A DNA stretch of 54,711 nucleotides from Conus ventricosus (lineage: Eukaryota > Mollusca > Gastropoda > Neogastropoda > Conidae): positions 1 to 54,711 of the forward strand of contig JAFLJL010014778.1 in NCBI GenBank assembly GCA_018398815.1, written 5' to 3'. Of the stretch, positions 22,605 to 33,369 are shown one piece after another. The notes beneath the pieces were generated by a model that was not told where the DNA came from, did no database searches, and was given only the letters and a program-made list of their open reading frames with translations. The position numbers and the translations under genes were made by a program. How positions within the stretch are numbered: position 1 is the stretch's first letter; every line of letters starts with the position of its first letter.

Positions 22605-22797
22605 TGCTGGGTTTTAAAACTGACTCTTTCCCCCCTTTCTCCTAGTGAGTGTATTACTCGTGTTCAAAACACATGACCAGCACAAAAAACCTTACCAGCC
22701 CTTGTTAAACTAACACTCATTGGTCACTTTCACCACTGACCACATTAGTTTCTTGAATGAGTCATACTCACAATTATTTTGGGGACGCCCCGCTACA
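22605..22797 (-). repeat. Short LTR of gypsy 2 (193 bp)
   Basis: Minus strand begins TGTAGCGGGGCGTC and ends CCCAGCA, giving TG...CA ends, directly followed by the putative primer site. No second copy was found in the window, so the LTR call rests on the ends and the primer site. Confidence 0.5.
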
Positions 22798-24468
22798 CTA
22801 GTCAAGCCCATATGAATATTCTTCCTTTAGTTGTGGCAACGGGGAAGGATTCATATCACTAACTACATGTGATGGACGTCAATGCCTTTGATGTGAGGCT
22901 ACGTACATGACATACTTTTTGATGACTGTGCAATGCATGACACCTTTAAATGGCGTCGTCTACTACTTTATAAAGGTGGGAGTCGTACCTCGCAAGGGGG
23001 TTGTGAAAGAAGATGGCAGCTTCCATTTCTTAGATCAAACTTTGTTGAAGATTGCATTTACTGTGCCGCTGCTCCTCTGAACTTTCCGCTAATGTGAACA
23101 TGGTCTCTTACTGTTGGATTCTCTGCGTTGATGAGAGACCTAACCGCAAACCACAATGTGTGGCTGATTATACGTTGTTGTGGTCTTCTGGCGTTATTAT
23201 GATTTAGAATAATGTTTAGATTATTTGAAACAGTCATTACGCACTTCGCATGCGTTCTAAGAAGTATTCTGCAGCATCTGGGACCTCATATACAATTCGG
23301 TGCTGAAATGGGCGCCATCCGAACTGACAACAATGAAGGCAAATGAACAAATTGATGATTACTCATAAGACTGGTTTTTCGAAGTTTTGGTGGCGCTGGC
23401 CCTTTCATAAGGAACAATGAGTGATTCGAAGTTGCGTTAAACAACATATGGATATATGAATTTTGCATCAGTTTCCAGTTCTTAAAACTAACTTTACGCT
23501 TCTGGGGGCGTAATTGGTTCTGTCTTACAGTAACAGGGCCAATAAATGTTTTATATGTTCACTCGCGGCTTGAAACAGATGGCATTCTTGTTGAACATTT
23601 TTACGAATTCTTGTTTGCCGTCTTTGTTTTGAAGTTTGCTGCAATAGTCTATCATGTTGTATCAATGTGTACTGCGGTTAGTCCCGCTGGTGATGTGAAA
23701 GCATCAGTCGTAAGTCAACTTGATTTTTGTCTGTCGCCATCGATGGACTGTTTCTTGGACACTTGATAGGTTGTAGATTTGTTTCGCTCATCCCTTGTGT
23801 AGACATTACAGTTATTGGTTTGTTTTGTTCTTTCAAATCGATTAATGGAATCCGTGCTAACAGGAAAGGATATTCCACTAAAGTTAAGATCATTGATGTA
23901 AGGGTGATAGTTAGACACTCTCTCTGCGTTTTTGCGGGCGTAATGCAGCCTTGCGAGAACACACCACATGAAACATTTGTTGTCCGTATTCTTTATGTTT
24001 AGAACTGCTTTTTTCGAACTAATGCTGGAGTTAGTGGAATGTAAGACCTGCCTACAATCGGCTCATACTTAGCCTGTTTTAATCTAATCTCTAAGACTTC
24101 GCCCTCTGACCAACCGGAGCCTCTCATTTTGGCTTCTTCAGCGGCAGCGTCAAACTGCGTAAGCATTTGGTCTGCCAACCGGGCGTTAAGTCATTATTAC
24201 AAAGAATAGTCTGTTGTTTAGTCGAGCCCCAGACTTCTAGATTTTCTTCATTTATTGTTACATAGTCAATTAAAACAGCTACATTACTTTAACTGGCGGG
24301 TCTATTGTTAGTTTACTTGGAACTTGAGAAATAGCATGAAAAACGCTTGCCTGTACGTTTGTTGGATCAATGACTTCTAGATCAATATCATTCAGTGCTC
24401 TTGATAAACGCTCTCTCTCAAGCATTCCTTCAAACAATTCGTCTGGTCCTTCATAAAATCTTATCCAT
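22798..24468 (-). pseudogene. Family B DNA polymerase, N-terminal third
   Basis: Starts at 24468. The block MWCVLARLHYARKNAERV lies at 23970-23920 and an LNFSGISFPV block near 23880. It ends near the GVMHCTVIKK region (about 22940, equal to 11635 in copy A) and is cut by the gypsy 2 LTR. The remainder, after a gap of about 375 bases by the copy A scale, appears at 39712. Confidence 0.8.
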
Positions 24469-24520
24469 GCTGAGTTTCTTTTCTAACTCAAAATATTTAT
24501 TTAAATTAAAAAAAAAATAC

Positions 24521-25241
24521 TTAATCAGAATCAATATCAACGGTCTTTTTGTGCTTGGACTCATAAACTAAAGTATAAACACCCTTCGATGTTGTTACTG
24601 TGAGCTGTTTAGAACAGAGTTTAATGTCTCGTTTACTTTTTTTAAGCATTCCTTTTTTATTCTGCTCGGGGGTCGGGCTGTTGAGGAAAAATTGTCTCGC
24701 CTTTCTTGAAATGATCAAAACTTTTGTCTTTTGTAGTCTCAAATCCGGTCTGGAAACGATTAAATTTCTTCATCAGTGTTGTTTTGAGTCAACAGGCGCT
24801 TTATTTTTTGTCGTTTAAACGAACTAAGTTTAGCCGCGTTTTAGGTTGAAACCATAGCTGTGTGCTTTTGGAGTTTAGTTTTCATTTTTTTTGCCAGCCC
24901 GCTCTTACAAGCTAATGAACACACACAGAGAGCTAAAGGACCAAACCTCCTAGAGGTAAAGCTGCGGGTTGGCCATATGCCCGTTGCTAAGAGACCATCA
25001 CCTCGTTCCTGCTGATAGAGCACTTATTGTCGATGCCCCCCAGTATTAAACATAATTAACTGCATTAAAGGCAGCAGAATACCGTTGTATTTGGTTTTGC
25101 AGTATTTTGAACGGTCTTGCTTAGTTTTTGTTGCATTTGTATGTTATGTTGGTTCATCTGAAGGTTTTTTATGTTATGGGTTTCTACTATCCCTTTCTTT
25201 TGCGGCGCTGTAGCCACATTTGGATAAACCTGAACAGACAT
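24521..25241 (-). pseudogene. Conserved Polinton membrane protein (copy E)
   Basis: Starts MSVQVYPNVATAPQKK at 25241 and ends VDIDSD at 24521 (721 bp). Copy A counterpart is 9336-10053. The first 55 residues are Gln/Asn-rich (NLQMNQHNIQMQQKL), then a hydrophobic stretch near 25000-24910, then a basic tail (KKGMLKKSKRDIKLCSKQ) which is open in frame 24521-24742. Unknown function. Confidence 0.55.
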
Positions 25242-25284
25242 TGCTTTTTAAAAATGACAAAAATAATTTTGTATTGTATATCTT

Positions 25285-25777
25285 TTAATCTTTGTTATCT
25301 TCAATATTCATGCTGCGCATCTTGTTAAAAACAACTGTAATTAAGCGGTTTATCGTCTTCTTCTTCTTTATCAATTTGAATGTATATTACGTCTCTCACA
25401 GTTTTCCTCCCGATTCATGCAATGATTATCCTTGTTGACCTTAGGTCAATCCATAAACGTATTTCGTTGTTAAATCAAATCATCAAGCCTAACATTGTGA
25501 AGATGTTAAATCTTTTGACACAAGGTCAACTGTTGGATTTCTAACCTCCCGCTCAAACAGTTTTATTATTTCCTCAAATTGCTGTAAGGTTTTAAGCGCC
25601 GATACGTTAGATTTGGTTAGGACTACCCCTCATAATCGAAACATTGTACTTTCGTTATTTTTGTTTAAAACTTTTCACTTCCTCTTTTGAACGGTTTTCT
25701 TCAACTTCGACCGCATAAATTACATGTAAGCGATCTCTGTGCTGCAACACTAAAAAAAAAAAAACAAAAAAAAACAG

Positions 25778-25813
<36 letters not shown>

Positions 25814-26673
25814 AAAAAACAAAAAAAAAAAAAAAAAAAAAAAAAAAATAAAAAAAAAAATAAAAAAAATAAAAAAAAAACAAAAAAAAAAACTAAAAAT
25901 CCCTATAGTGTCTGTCCCTGCTTTGGATATCGTTTATGATGAATCCACTCGTTAGTAATATATTGTAATTTTGACTTATATTGTTTGCTCAATCAGCCTT
26001 GCTAAGTGAGGGTTGCTAACAACGTCAAACTCTAACGAGATGTCGAACTGCTGTACTTTGCTTCGGTGTCTGATGATTGATAAACGCGTGTGTATTCAAT
26101 TAAATAGCGTTAGTTAATATGACAATCTGTCTTTTTAATGCTCCTTGATAGTACGGTGCATGCGCTTTTAACATCAAATTCTTAAGGGGATGAAAGACGA
26201 TTTCCATACGCTAAAATTTACAGCCGCTACTTTTTGCCGTCTTAATATCTGCGGGCGCCTATTCTATGTTTTAGTGCTTCTGCATTTTGCGATTCCTTGA
26301 CACGCACGATCAGCCCTTTCATTCCGGTTTAGCATTTAGATCAGAATAGGGTTTAAAAATATGTCTGCATTGTGTAAGAAATATTTCTTGCCCCTCAAGT
26401 TTTATAGAAATTTTCTTAACGATTGCCCCGTCCCAGATTCGGGACAACGGTCCTGCGTTTGTGTCTGTTGTTGATGCGAGTACTATTTTGAAAGTAAGGA
26501 CGCGCCAGAGTCTGGCCACAATCACTTCATCCGCTCTAATGTCTGGAAATTTGGACAGTAAGAAGAATTGATCTGCTCCATAGTAGATGGATTATTGGAA
26601 CAGTAATATTCCGTTTATTTCCCTTCACGCCAAGGGATCTTTCAGTCTTCTTGGGGGTCAAGAATCGAGCCAT
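25285..26673 (-). pseudogene. Polinton major capsid protein, copy E, broken
   Basis: Starts MARFLTPKK at 26673 and stops at 25285, giving ~460 codons. Recognisable blocks: VVPNLGRGN near 26450 (in one frame) and AIVKKISIKLEGQEIF at 26373-26420, then LEFD/ISLEFDV-like sequence near 26040. The region matching copy A 8790-8900 is replaced by a long A/T homopolymer-like tract. This protein would form the capsid shell. Several frameshifts. Confidence 0.7.
25751..25892. repeat. Poly(A) low-complexity tract inside the capsid gene
   Basis: About 140 bases that are nearly all A, with C, G or T at long intervals. It sits where copy A encodes a conserved part of the capsid protein. The phenylalanine-rich minus-strand frame is an artefact. 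Such a tract is prone to slippage in sequencing and assembly. Confidence 0.9.
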
Positions 26674-26723
26674 TGATTGTGAATTATTTATAAAACAAAT
26701 AAAAAGTTAAGTATTTAAAAATT

Positions 26724-27928
26724 ATGGCAGGCATTGAAGACTGAAGATTATGATGTTTTAGATCCTGAGACAACACAAGAGTGAAACGGCTCCTTTAATA
26801 CAACATCGCTCAAACGCTCTCATTACGGCGTGAATTACAGAGAAGAAAGGGTTGGAAGCATTTTACAAAAGTTTCTAGACCTTGAAACCTCCCGAATTTA
26901 TAGACACAAATGAATTTGAATTAAAAGATGGTCGTTTGTTGTGAAAAAAACGATCAAGAAACTTGTTCGGCTTACAACTAAACCAGTACCCATCATAGTT
27001 TTTAGCCAAAGCGTACAATTATACAAAAACTCAGTGTGAAAGATCAAATCGCCTTGGTCTTGTTCGACCAAAATTAGATAGGGATGCAGTTGCTAAACTT
27101 CAAAACACATGCAGGAACTCCGACAGATACAACTTGGCAAAAACATGGAGAACTTAAATAATTAAAATCAATCGGCAGACGTTTAATAAATGCAATAGAC
27201 GGCAGAAACCAGGTTTTGCAGAAGAAACAGCATTCGACTATACCGATCGCTCACCGCTACCCATGCGAGAAATAATAGCGGCCCTTGATCATGCTTTAAG
27301 AACATTAGAGGCGAAATTAACAAACATTTAGCAAAACTGGGTGAAATAGATGAGCTTATAAAAAGGAGAAAAGAAACACTCGTTGGAAGGGCTGATGACG
27401 CCTACTTTGCGGTCTGATTTTAAGAAAGAATAACCCAAAGACTAAAAGATCTTGAACAAGAAAGATCAGCAAGACTAGAAAGCGTTGTCTACTACGAGAA
27501 CAATTACGAACTCAAGTGAGCAGAAATAAGAGGGGGGAAACTATCTCAAAGAAATTTATTATGAAGAAACCAACGCTAGCAGAAAAGAATAAGAACACTG
27601 TTTAGTGAGCAAGGAGTCACATTAAGCAAGCGTTATAACCAGGCCTTAGGATTTTGCAATAAGTATCACTGGTGTTGGCTATTACAGGCGCAGTCGGTCA
27701 AAGCCCAGTGCCTACACTCCATCGCCTCCATCGCAGCCTGATAAATCATGCGGTAAAAAAACAGCTTGTCATCTTGCGGATATATTAAAAAAAATGTAGC
27801 AGGTAAAGCTATGACTCTTTACGGGTATATTAGGGGGTGTTGATAGCGGCTTTGTTACTGCAAGCAAAGTAGTTGGCTTTATGGACGAGCACTTATGGAC
27901 ATTAGCTCTCGTAATAGTTGCGCTTTAA
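26724..27928 (+). pseudogene. Coiled-coil protein with C-terminal membrane segment
   Basis: Starts MAGIED at 26724. Blocks: FAEETAFDYTD at about 27215, EIIAALDHALRTLE at about 27268, GEIDELIKRRKETL at about 27340, RLKDLEQERSARLE at about 27440, then a Pro/Gly linker (TPSPPSQPDKSCGK, 27720) and hydrophobic DEHLWTLALVIVAL at 27880. Charged coiled coil plus C-terminal anchor. Homologue 6552-7705 in copy A. Converges with the next gene, whose stop overlaps its own. Confidence 0.6.
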
Positions 27929-28960
27929 TTTTTAGTAAGATAAGAAGGAGTTAATCCTAGGCCAGTTATCCAAGACACAAGCGCTGTCTTTTCATATTCA
28001 TGTCATCGCGAACAGAAGTCAGCGTCTTTCAACGGTCTTCGGGCTTGGGGCCCCGCGGGGATTGGAATGCTTATTCTTGGGGGGAGTCATCTTGTTTTTT
28101 TTACTGCTGGCAATATTACTGGCTCAGAAATTTTATAATTTCGTTTTTTCCGACCTTCTGTTTCATGCCTTGCCAACAAGGATTTCTTTATTGTAGTTTA
28201 TTATTGTTCCTATCTGTGCCTGGGGTCAGAAGGTAGTAGCATGTATAACAGTGCAACAGCAAAAGTCAACTTTTGATCTTGGTTATTGTAAAACATTTTG
28301 GTTATCTTTTAATACTTGAAGGAAATCAACTGAGAATTAATGGCGTCCTCTAAATTTGCTAAGTATTGTTTTTGTGCATCAAAGCCAGTAGAAGGATCAG
28401 GTATGCTCGACCTCGTTATGTGCTTGCGAACCTAGCAAACACAAAGTAAGTACGAAACAGAGTCGTTTATTGTTCTATTCCTGCTTTAGTTAAGGCCTTT
28501 AGAGTGTCTAAGATATATGTGTCCATGCTTGTTTTATGCTCTTGCTCTATGGACCCGAGGTGAACGCCTGTGCATGAAGAGGAAAGGATGGGTAAGGAGG
28601 ATTCCAGTCTATTTAGTTATACTTTCTGTGTACGCCCCACCAATTCAGGGGTGCCTAGCCATGATTGCGGTCCACCTTTTGTCTAAAGTCTGTCTTAAAC
28701 ATTATATTAATTCGTTACGATCCTTTCATAAAGCCCTTCATGTCTCTTCTGTTGCTGGAATGGGATTTAAACGGTTTGTCATTTGGATTGGCGCTTGCAT
28801 CAGTCAAATACGTCTGAAGGTTTGTAATTGAAATGAAATCTATACACTGGACCTCACCCAAAGGATCAGGGTGATTTAAATGATCTGCATACGACACTCC
28901 ACACCCAGTGATGGCACAAAACACAGCCACAGTTTAACTGATGCTGATAAAAACTGCATC
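27927..28960 (-). pseudogene. Conserved Polinton protein of unknown function
   Basis: Homologue of 5476-6540. Shows AVFCAITGCGVSYADHL at 28927-28877, DPSTGFDAQKQYLANLEDAI at about 28400-28340, and a C-terminal hydrophobic tail EKTALVSWITGLGLTPSY at about 27985-27930. Frameshifted. The start is uncertain. In the family the tail may be a membrane anchor. Confidence 0.55.
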
Positions 28961-29072
28961 GGATTGACTAAAAATTTTGCGACTTGTAGTCTTTTTAATA
29001 GGGGGGTTAAAGATATACTGCTTATTGAGTACTGCCTTTACTTTGAAAGGGCATTCAGACTGAGTCACAGAA

Positions 29073-29834
29073 ATGTCGAGGGTTGTCAGTTGCTATATTT
29101 TTAAGATTGTTGTGCGGCCCCAACAGAATATTTTGCATCTTTAGTATATTTGACGCGCTCTTTTTATTTCGTTCAAGACATGTTTGTAACAATAACAACT
29201 CGAAGAGTCCTTTCGTTTTTAGAGCATGCAGTTACGAACGATTGCGGAACCAAAACGGTCGCGCTCCATGAAATTATTTAAAAGTCGTATGGTTTAATAT
29301 AACCAAATCCAAGGAGAATAATAAGATTAAAAAAGTTAATAATAGAGGCCAATTAGTTAACCAGTTAACCATACCTGATGGTTATTAGGGGTTTTGCTCG
29401 CTAAAAGAAGCAAATGAGTAACTTTGACTTGCTTCAAACTTAACAATGCGAATCTGAAAACAATGTTGCCCTTTTCAACCTGAAGAAAAAGAAGTAGGGT
29501 ACTTTTTGATAAAGAGCTAGCTAAATGTTAGGCTTTACAACTGCCGATCGGTCCGTTCATAGTTTAGAGTTACGTCAAACAAAACTACTTATGAGGGAGA
29601 GAAATTCCGCTCGATCTTGCTTTTACATTCTTTACTCTATGTTCATTTGATGAGCTGAGCACTGATGAAAAACTTATATGATGGAAGGCCCTCAACTGTT
29701 TAAGAGCTCTTCCGTCAGGGAAAGCTGCATTTGCGATTATGAAATTATACAATTCCCTAATTTACGTTAAAAGATTGTTTTGGGGGGTGGGATCATTTAA
29801 TATAAAAATCAAAGATCAAAGCGGGAAATTGTGA
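29073..29834 (+). pseudogene. Penton-like minor capsid protein, copy E
   Basis: Starts MSRVV at 29073 and stops at 29834; 762 bp against 759 bp in copy A. The diagnostic region is 29370-29545: IPDGY, GFCSLKEA, then KELAKMLGFTTADRS. Broken frames elsewhere. It runs upstream of the small protein and ATPase on the same strand, as in copy A. Confidence 0.55.
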
Positions 29835-29891
29835 AATGTGAAAACCCTGCACATTGTTTTGGAAATAAAATAATACGTTACTAAAAAAATA

Positions 29892-30198
29892 ATGTCGCGT
29901 GGGCCAGAAGAATCAGGGTTACATTAGCGCCTGAAAGGGGTGTATAACCTTAGAATTAAAAGGGACCTTGCAGATGTTGCGGACTTTGAACAGAACGGTG
30001 AGAATAGGCGCTTTGTATGGTTTTGAGTACACTAAAGATGGTGATTATAAACGCAAAGGGGTTGGCGACAGCAAAAAGTTTCCTAAACTAGAACAACTGC
30101 GCAATCTAGAGGCAAATAATGTTGGCCAGTATGAATATAAAATAGTTCGAAAACCTGACCTCAAATGGCACTTAGAACCATATTTAGAATGGGACTAA
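29892..30198 (+). pseudogene. Small conserved Polinton protein (~100 aa), copy E
   Basis: Starts MSRGPEESG at 29892; the central DGDYKRKGVG and EYKIVRKPDLKWHLEPYLEW tail are open to the stop at 30198. The N-terminal part has one frame change. Copy A homologue 4345-4655. No recognised domain. Confidence 0.55.
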
Positions 30199-30579
30199 AA
30201 TTTGAATTCATAAGCCCATTTACATATTTTAGCCGTAAAAAAAGTTTCAGAAAAGCATTCAACTCTGGCCCTTTACATGTAAGTCTTATGCCGGACGACA
30301 ATAGTGGGAAAAAGAAATTGAAATAACGCCATATGGGAAAAAACATTTACATCCCCCACAGAAAAGAAAACAGTTGTAAAAAAGCTTTACAAAATTCAGT
30401 TCTTTCCAAGCGAAAATTAGGAGACACGTTCCACAATGATATTTGAATTTTGTCTTTAAAGATGTGGAGAGGGATGGGGTTGTGGGCGTTAGTGGGCGTC
30501 CTTATAAAAGGAATTTTAATATTAGCTGGCAAAACTTTGAAAGTTAAACGCCTTAACGTTACCATCGTCGTTCTTCACA

Positions 30580-31320
30580 ATGGTGAGGTATTAAGATCAT
30601 AAAACAAGCAACAAAATCAATGTTGACTTAAATAGAAACAATCTTACAGAACTGAATTGGATTAATCTTACACATTTAGGCCTCATAGGGTTTTATTATA
30701 CTGAAAAAAGTTTGACGGAGAGTATGATAAAAATAATAACTGGATTAGATTAAATTCTGTTATAAAAAATATGGGGCAGACAACTTTGGCGTCAATGCCA
30801 ATGTTAAACTTTATGATTAAAAAACCCTACATTGTTCACTGATTTGTGGACAGACTGGTTGTGGAAAAACAATATTTGTCCTCGACCTATTACAAACAGT
30901 TTATCGTTATAATTTTGATCATATTGTGCTTTTTTGCCCAACACTTAAATGGAAAAAAGCATATCTGATAGAAGTTTATATGGACTGATGATAAAAATAT
31001 TTTAGTTAATCCTAGCAATAAACTGGTGAGTGTCTAGAACGCTTTTTTATATTGTTTGAAGGAACGCAGACGCTATTTATTTAGTGACGTTCAGCAGAAA
31101 AAGACATAATTAAAAAGAGAAACACTTTGTCGAAACTAGCTTTCAGTGGAAGACATGCTAGGATAGTGTGTGGATTTTATGCCAGAAATATAACTCGGTT
31201 TTAAAAGACTTTAGAGAACAGTTAAAGACTGTAGTTTTATTTCACATGAAAGACAAGACATTTGATAAATGTTTGCGTGAAAATGTGTTATTGAGAATGA
31301 TCAAGAAAAACACAGAATAA
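30580..31320 (+). pseudogene. Polinton packaging ATPase, copy E, broken
   Basis: Putative start ATG at 30580. Walker A GQTGCGKT at about 30848-30872 is intact, followed by FVLDLLQTVYRYNFDHIVLF in nearly continuous frame. C-terminal LKDFREQLKTVVLFHMKDK-like sequence is readable near 31200-31260. Stop TAA at 31318. About 247 codons, matching family size. It reads towards the left TIR. A/FtsK-type motor for genome packaging by family knowledge. The Walker B region here is degraded, but a piece of the same gene at 46572 keeps LFIIDD. Confidence 0.8.
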
Positions 31321-31339
31321 GCAAAAACTAAAATCTAAA

Positions 31340-31487
31340 AACTTTTTTAAATTAGTTTTTAAAACGGACAATCCTAACGTATGGTTTGTGGGCAGAGAAG
31401 GGGGGAAAAGCTCATTCGGAGTAAACCCCCCCAAAAACGGGTTTTTGAGGGGGCGGGTGAGCCAGAATGGTTTTTTCCCCGTTCTCT
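31340..31487 (+). repeat. Polinton E left terminal repeat (with hairpin)
   Basis: Reverse complement pairs with 47100-47244. The outer part, 31393-31487, is palindromic: GCAGAGAAGGGGGGAAAAGC near 31392 pairs with the outer tip GGTTTTTTCCCCGTTCTCT at the element end. Element ends at TCTCT, 31487. The outer sequence is unrelated to that of copy A, but the layout is the same. Confidence 0.85.
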
Positions 31488-32445
31488 AGGGACAAGGCGA
31501 GAGAGTCTTTTTGCCCCGCCTCTTCGGGTCCCCAGGGTGGGGTTGTAAGCTCTTTTGTGGTTTGTTTGTTTTGGTTTTGTTGTTGTTAGGGCTTAGTTTC
31601 TTTTTTGCGAAATTTTTTCTTTTGTTTTCGAAATTGTAAGAGAAATTTGTGGGGGACCTTTTCTCGGTTAATTCAATTTTTAAACCCGGCCATTCTAAAT
31701 TATATCCATTTCTTTCTCCTGTTTTTGCTCTGGTGATGCGGGAGTCGGGGGGGATGGGAGAAAACCTGGTGATTCAGGGTTGGAACTTGTTGGGTTTGCT
31801 GTCCGCCCCCGTACATTCGCCGGGTCTTATTCTTTGGGCCCCCCTCGTTTGTGTGTGCAAGGAGAACGAGTTTTATGTTTGCGAGTGTGCGTACGCATGA
31901 TTTGTCGTTCGGATGCGTGGTTGGAGATTTGTGTTATTTTGAAATGTGGCTATAAATGTGACAATTATGCCATTGAATTATTATTTGCAAATGTGGTGGC
32001 AGTTATAAAGCGATGGTCGCTGTGTTGGTTATTTCCTAAGAAAGGCAATGTTAAACGTGATGTGAGAGAAGGGTGAAGATAATTCATATTTGTTTTTAAC
32101 CTGTTGATTTAATGCAGTCTTTTACCTGCATCGTGTGGAAGACCCTAATGAACATTCCTGATTCGAGGGGTTTACTGTGTTATGCTCAGGTCTGTGTTGA
32201 GCTGGGGTTATTGGTACATTTAGTAAACTTCCCTCGCCCATCTTGCGAGTGGCTGTTAAGATTTAGCAGCATGGGTCAGACTGTACTGACGGGGGGGGTT
32301 CCCAGTACCCTTCTTCCTTCCTTCTTCCTTCCTCCTTCCTCCTCCTTCCTTCCTCCTTCCTTCTTCCTTCCCTCCCTTTCTTCTCTCCTCCAGCTACGTT
32401 TCTCCCCCTCCTCCCGGGGGCTTCACCCGGAGTCTGGACTGGATG

Positions 32446-32640
32446 GTAGCCACGTGCTGGTTGAGGCCACGCTCTGGCTGGGACCACGGACTGGATGGTG
32501 CCACGTGCTGGTTGAGGCCACGCTCTGGCTGGGCCCACGGACTGGATGGTGCCACGTGCTGGTTGGGGCCCACGCTCTGGCTGGGACCGCGGACTGGCAT
32601 GGTGCCACGCGCTGGTCGAGGCCACGCTCTGGTCGGGACC
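32446..32640. repeat. ~50-bp repeats in gypsy LTR
   Basis: Four units of about 50 bp carrying CACGTGCTGGTTGAGGCCAC and GCTCTGGCTGGGACCACGGA. The reverse complement of the array is in the other LTR at 52180-52375, showing the array predates the duplication of the LTRs. Confidence 0.85.
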
Positions 32641-32716
32641 GCGGACTGGTAGAGGAGCCCGCCGTCTGACTGGCCGGCCTGACCCCCGTCCAGGACCTCC
32701 AGTAACAGCGCACGTT

Positions 32717-32748
32717 CCCCCCCCCCCCCCCCCCCACCCCCCCCCCCC
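32717..32748. repeat. Poly(C) run in LTR
   Basis: More than 30 bases of C with one A. In the other LTR copy the corresponding run is over 35 Gs at 52050-52086. Length differs, so it is unstable or poorly called. Confidence 0.9.
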
Positions 32749-33369
32749 TCCGGGACGCGCTTTCACTGCCTGCTTGTGTGTCTAGGGTGTCGGCTTTGAG
32801 CGACTCCCTGCGAGAACCGACCCGGTTCGGAGCACCTAGTGCGATAGGGTGCTCCCAGTAGACTTGACAGGGGCAGGGTTGTGGAGGCACTCCATGGTGT
32901 GGAAGGGATGGATGCTGGAAATTGTTTCTTTATAATTGTGTATATATCATATGTGCTGGAATGCTGTAATGTGATTGTGTACGCGTATGGTGAAATGTTT
33001 ATTTATAATCGTGCATGTTGTGTGTGTTGGAGTGCTTGATTGTGATTGTGCATGTTGTGTGTGTTGGAATGCTTATTTATGACTGTGTGTGTGGTGTGAA
33101 TAATGGGGTGTGTATCGTAATCTTTCTCGTGTGGGCTCTGCGGGGCGTGCGAGGTCAGCCATTCCTTCACTCCATCTAGACCGATCCTGTCAGGGCAGAC
33201 CTCCAGGGGTCGGTCGTGACATAAGACATACTTACTAAACAAAATAACATACATAATATGCATTTCAAGTACCAAAAACACTTTCTAAATAGTCAGGTAC
33301 ATACATAAGGCAAAGGGTGGTGGGAATGGTGGTGGATTTATGGCGGAGTATGTAAGTACGGGCACATAA

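Larger units (their letters stand above)
19180..22797 (-). mobile_element. Ty3/gypsy-like retrotransposon 2, 5' part
   Basis: Reading on the minus strand: a short LTR (22605-22797), a primer-binding site two bases inside it, a long leader with two hairpin-bearing tandem arrays, and a broken gag to about 19200. It ends at the right tip of Polinton A and begins inside the polymerase gene of Polinton E, so it is probably nested in E and interrupted by A. The pol part and 3' LTR were not found in this window. Confidence 0.6.
22798..31487. mobile_element. Polinton E, left half (inverted here)
   Basis: Runs on the plus strand from a truncated polymerase gene to the ATPase and left TIR at 31487, reversed relative to copy A. 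Gene order and spacing match 3062-11700 of copy A. The right half is at 39712-47244. The copy is about as damaged as A. Confidence 0.85.
31488..33221 (-). repeat. Gypsy 1 LTR, part cut by Polinton E (inverted)
   Basis: Reverse complement matches 51571-53330 almost throughout, ending GGTCGTGACA at 33221 (the LTR tip). Polinton E begins exactly where the match stops. The companion part of this LTR is 47245-47764. Contains the same ~50-bp repeats and C-run as the intact LTR. Open frames here, including one of 185 residues, are in a region that is non-coding by this reading. Confidence 0.85.

Noticed and set aside
22560..22610. tRNA gene
   Set aside because: Only a T-arm/acceptor-like stretch is present, with no D arm or anticodon arm; its place beside LTR-like ends fits a primer site better.
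25701..25883. Phenylalanine-rich protein
   Set aside because: Produced by the poly(A) tract read on the minus strand.
32112..32669. 185-residue plus-strand frame
   Set aside because: Lies within an LTR, much of it over a VNTR and pyrimidine tract; reading is broken in the sister LTR.
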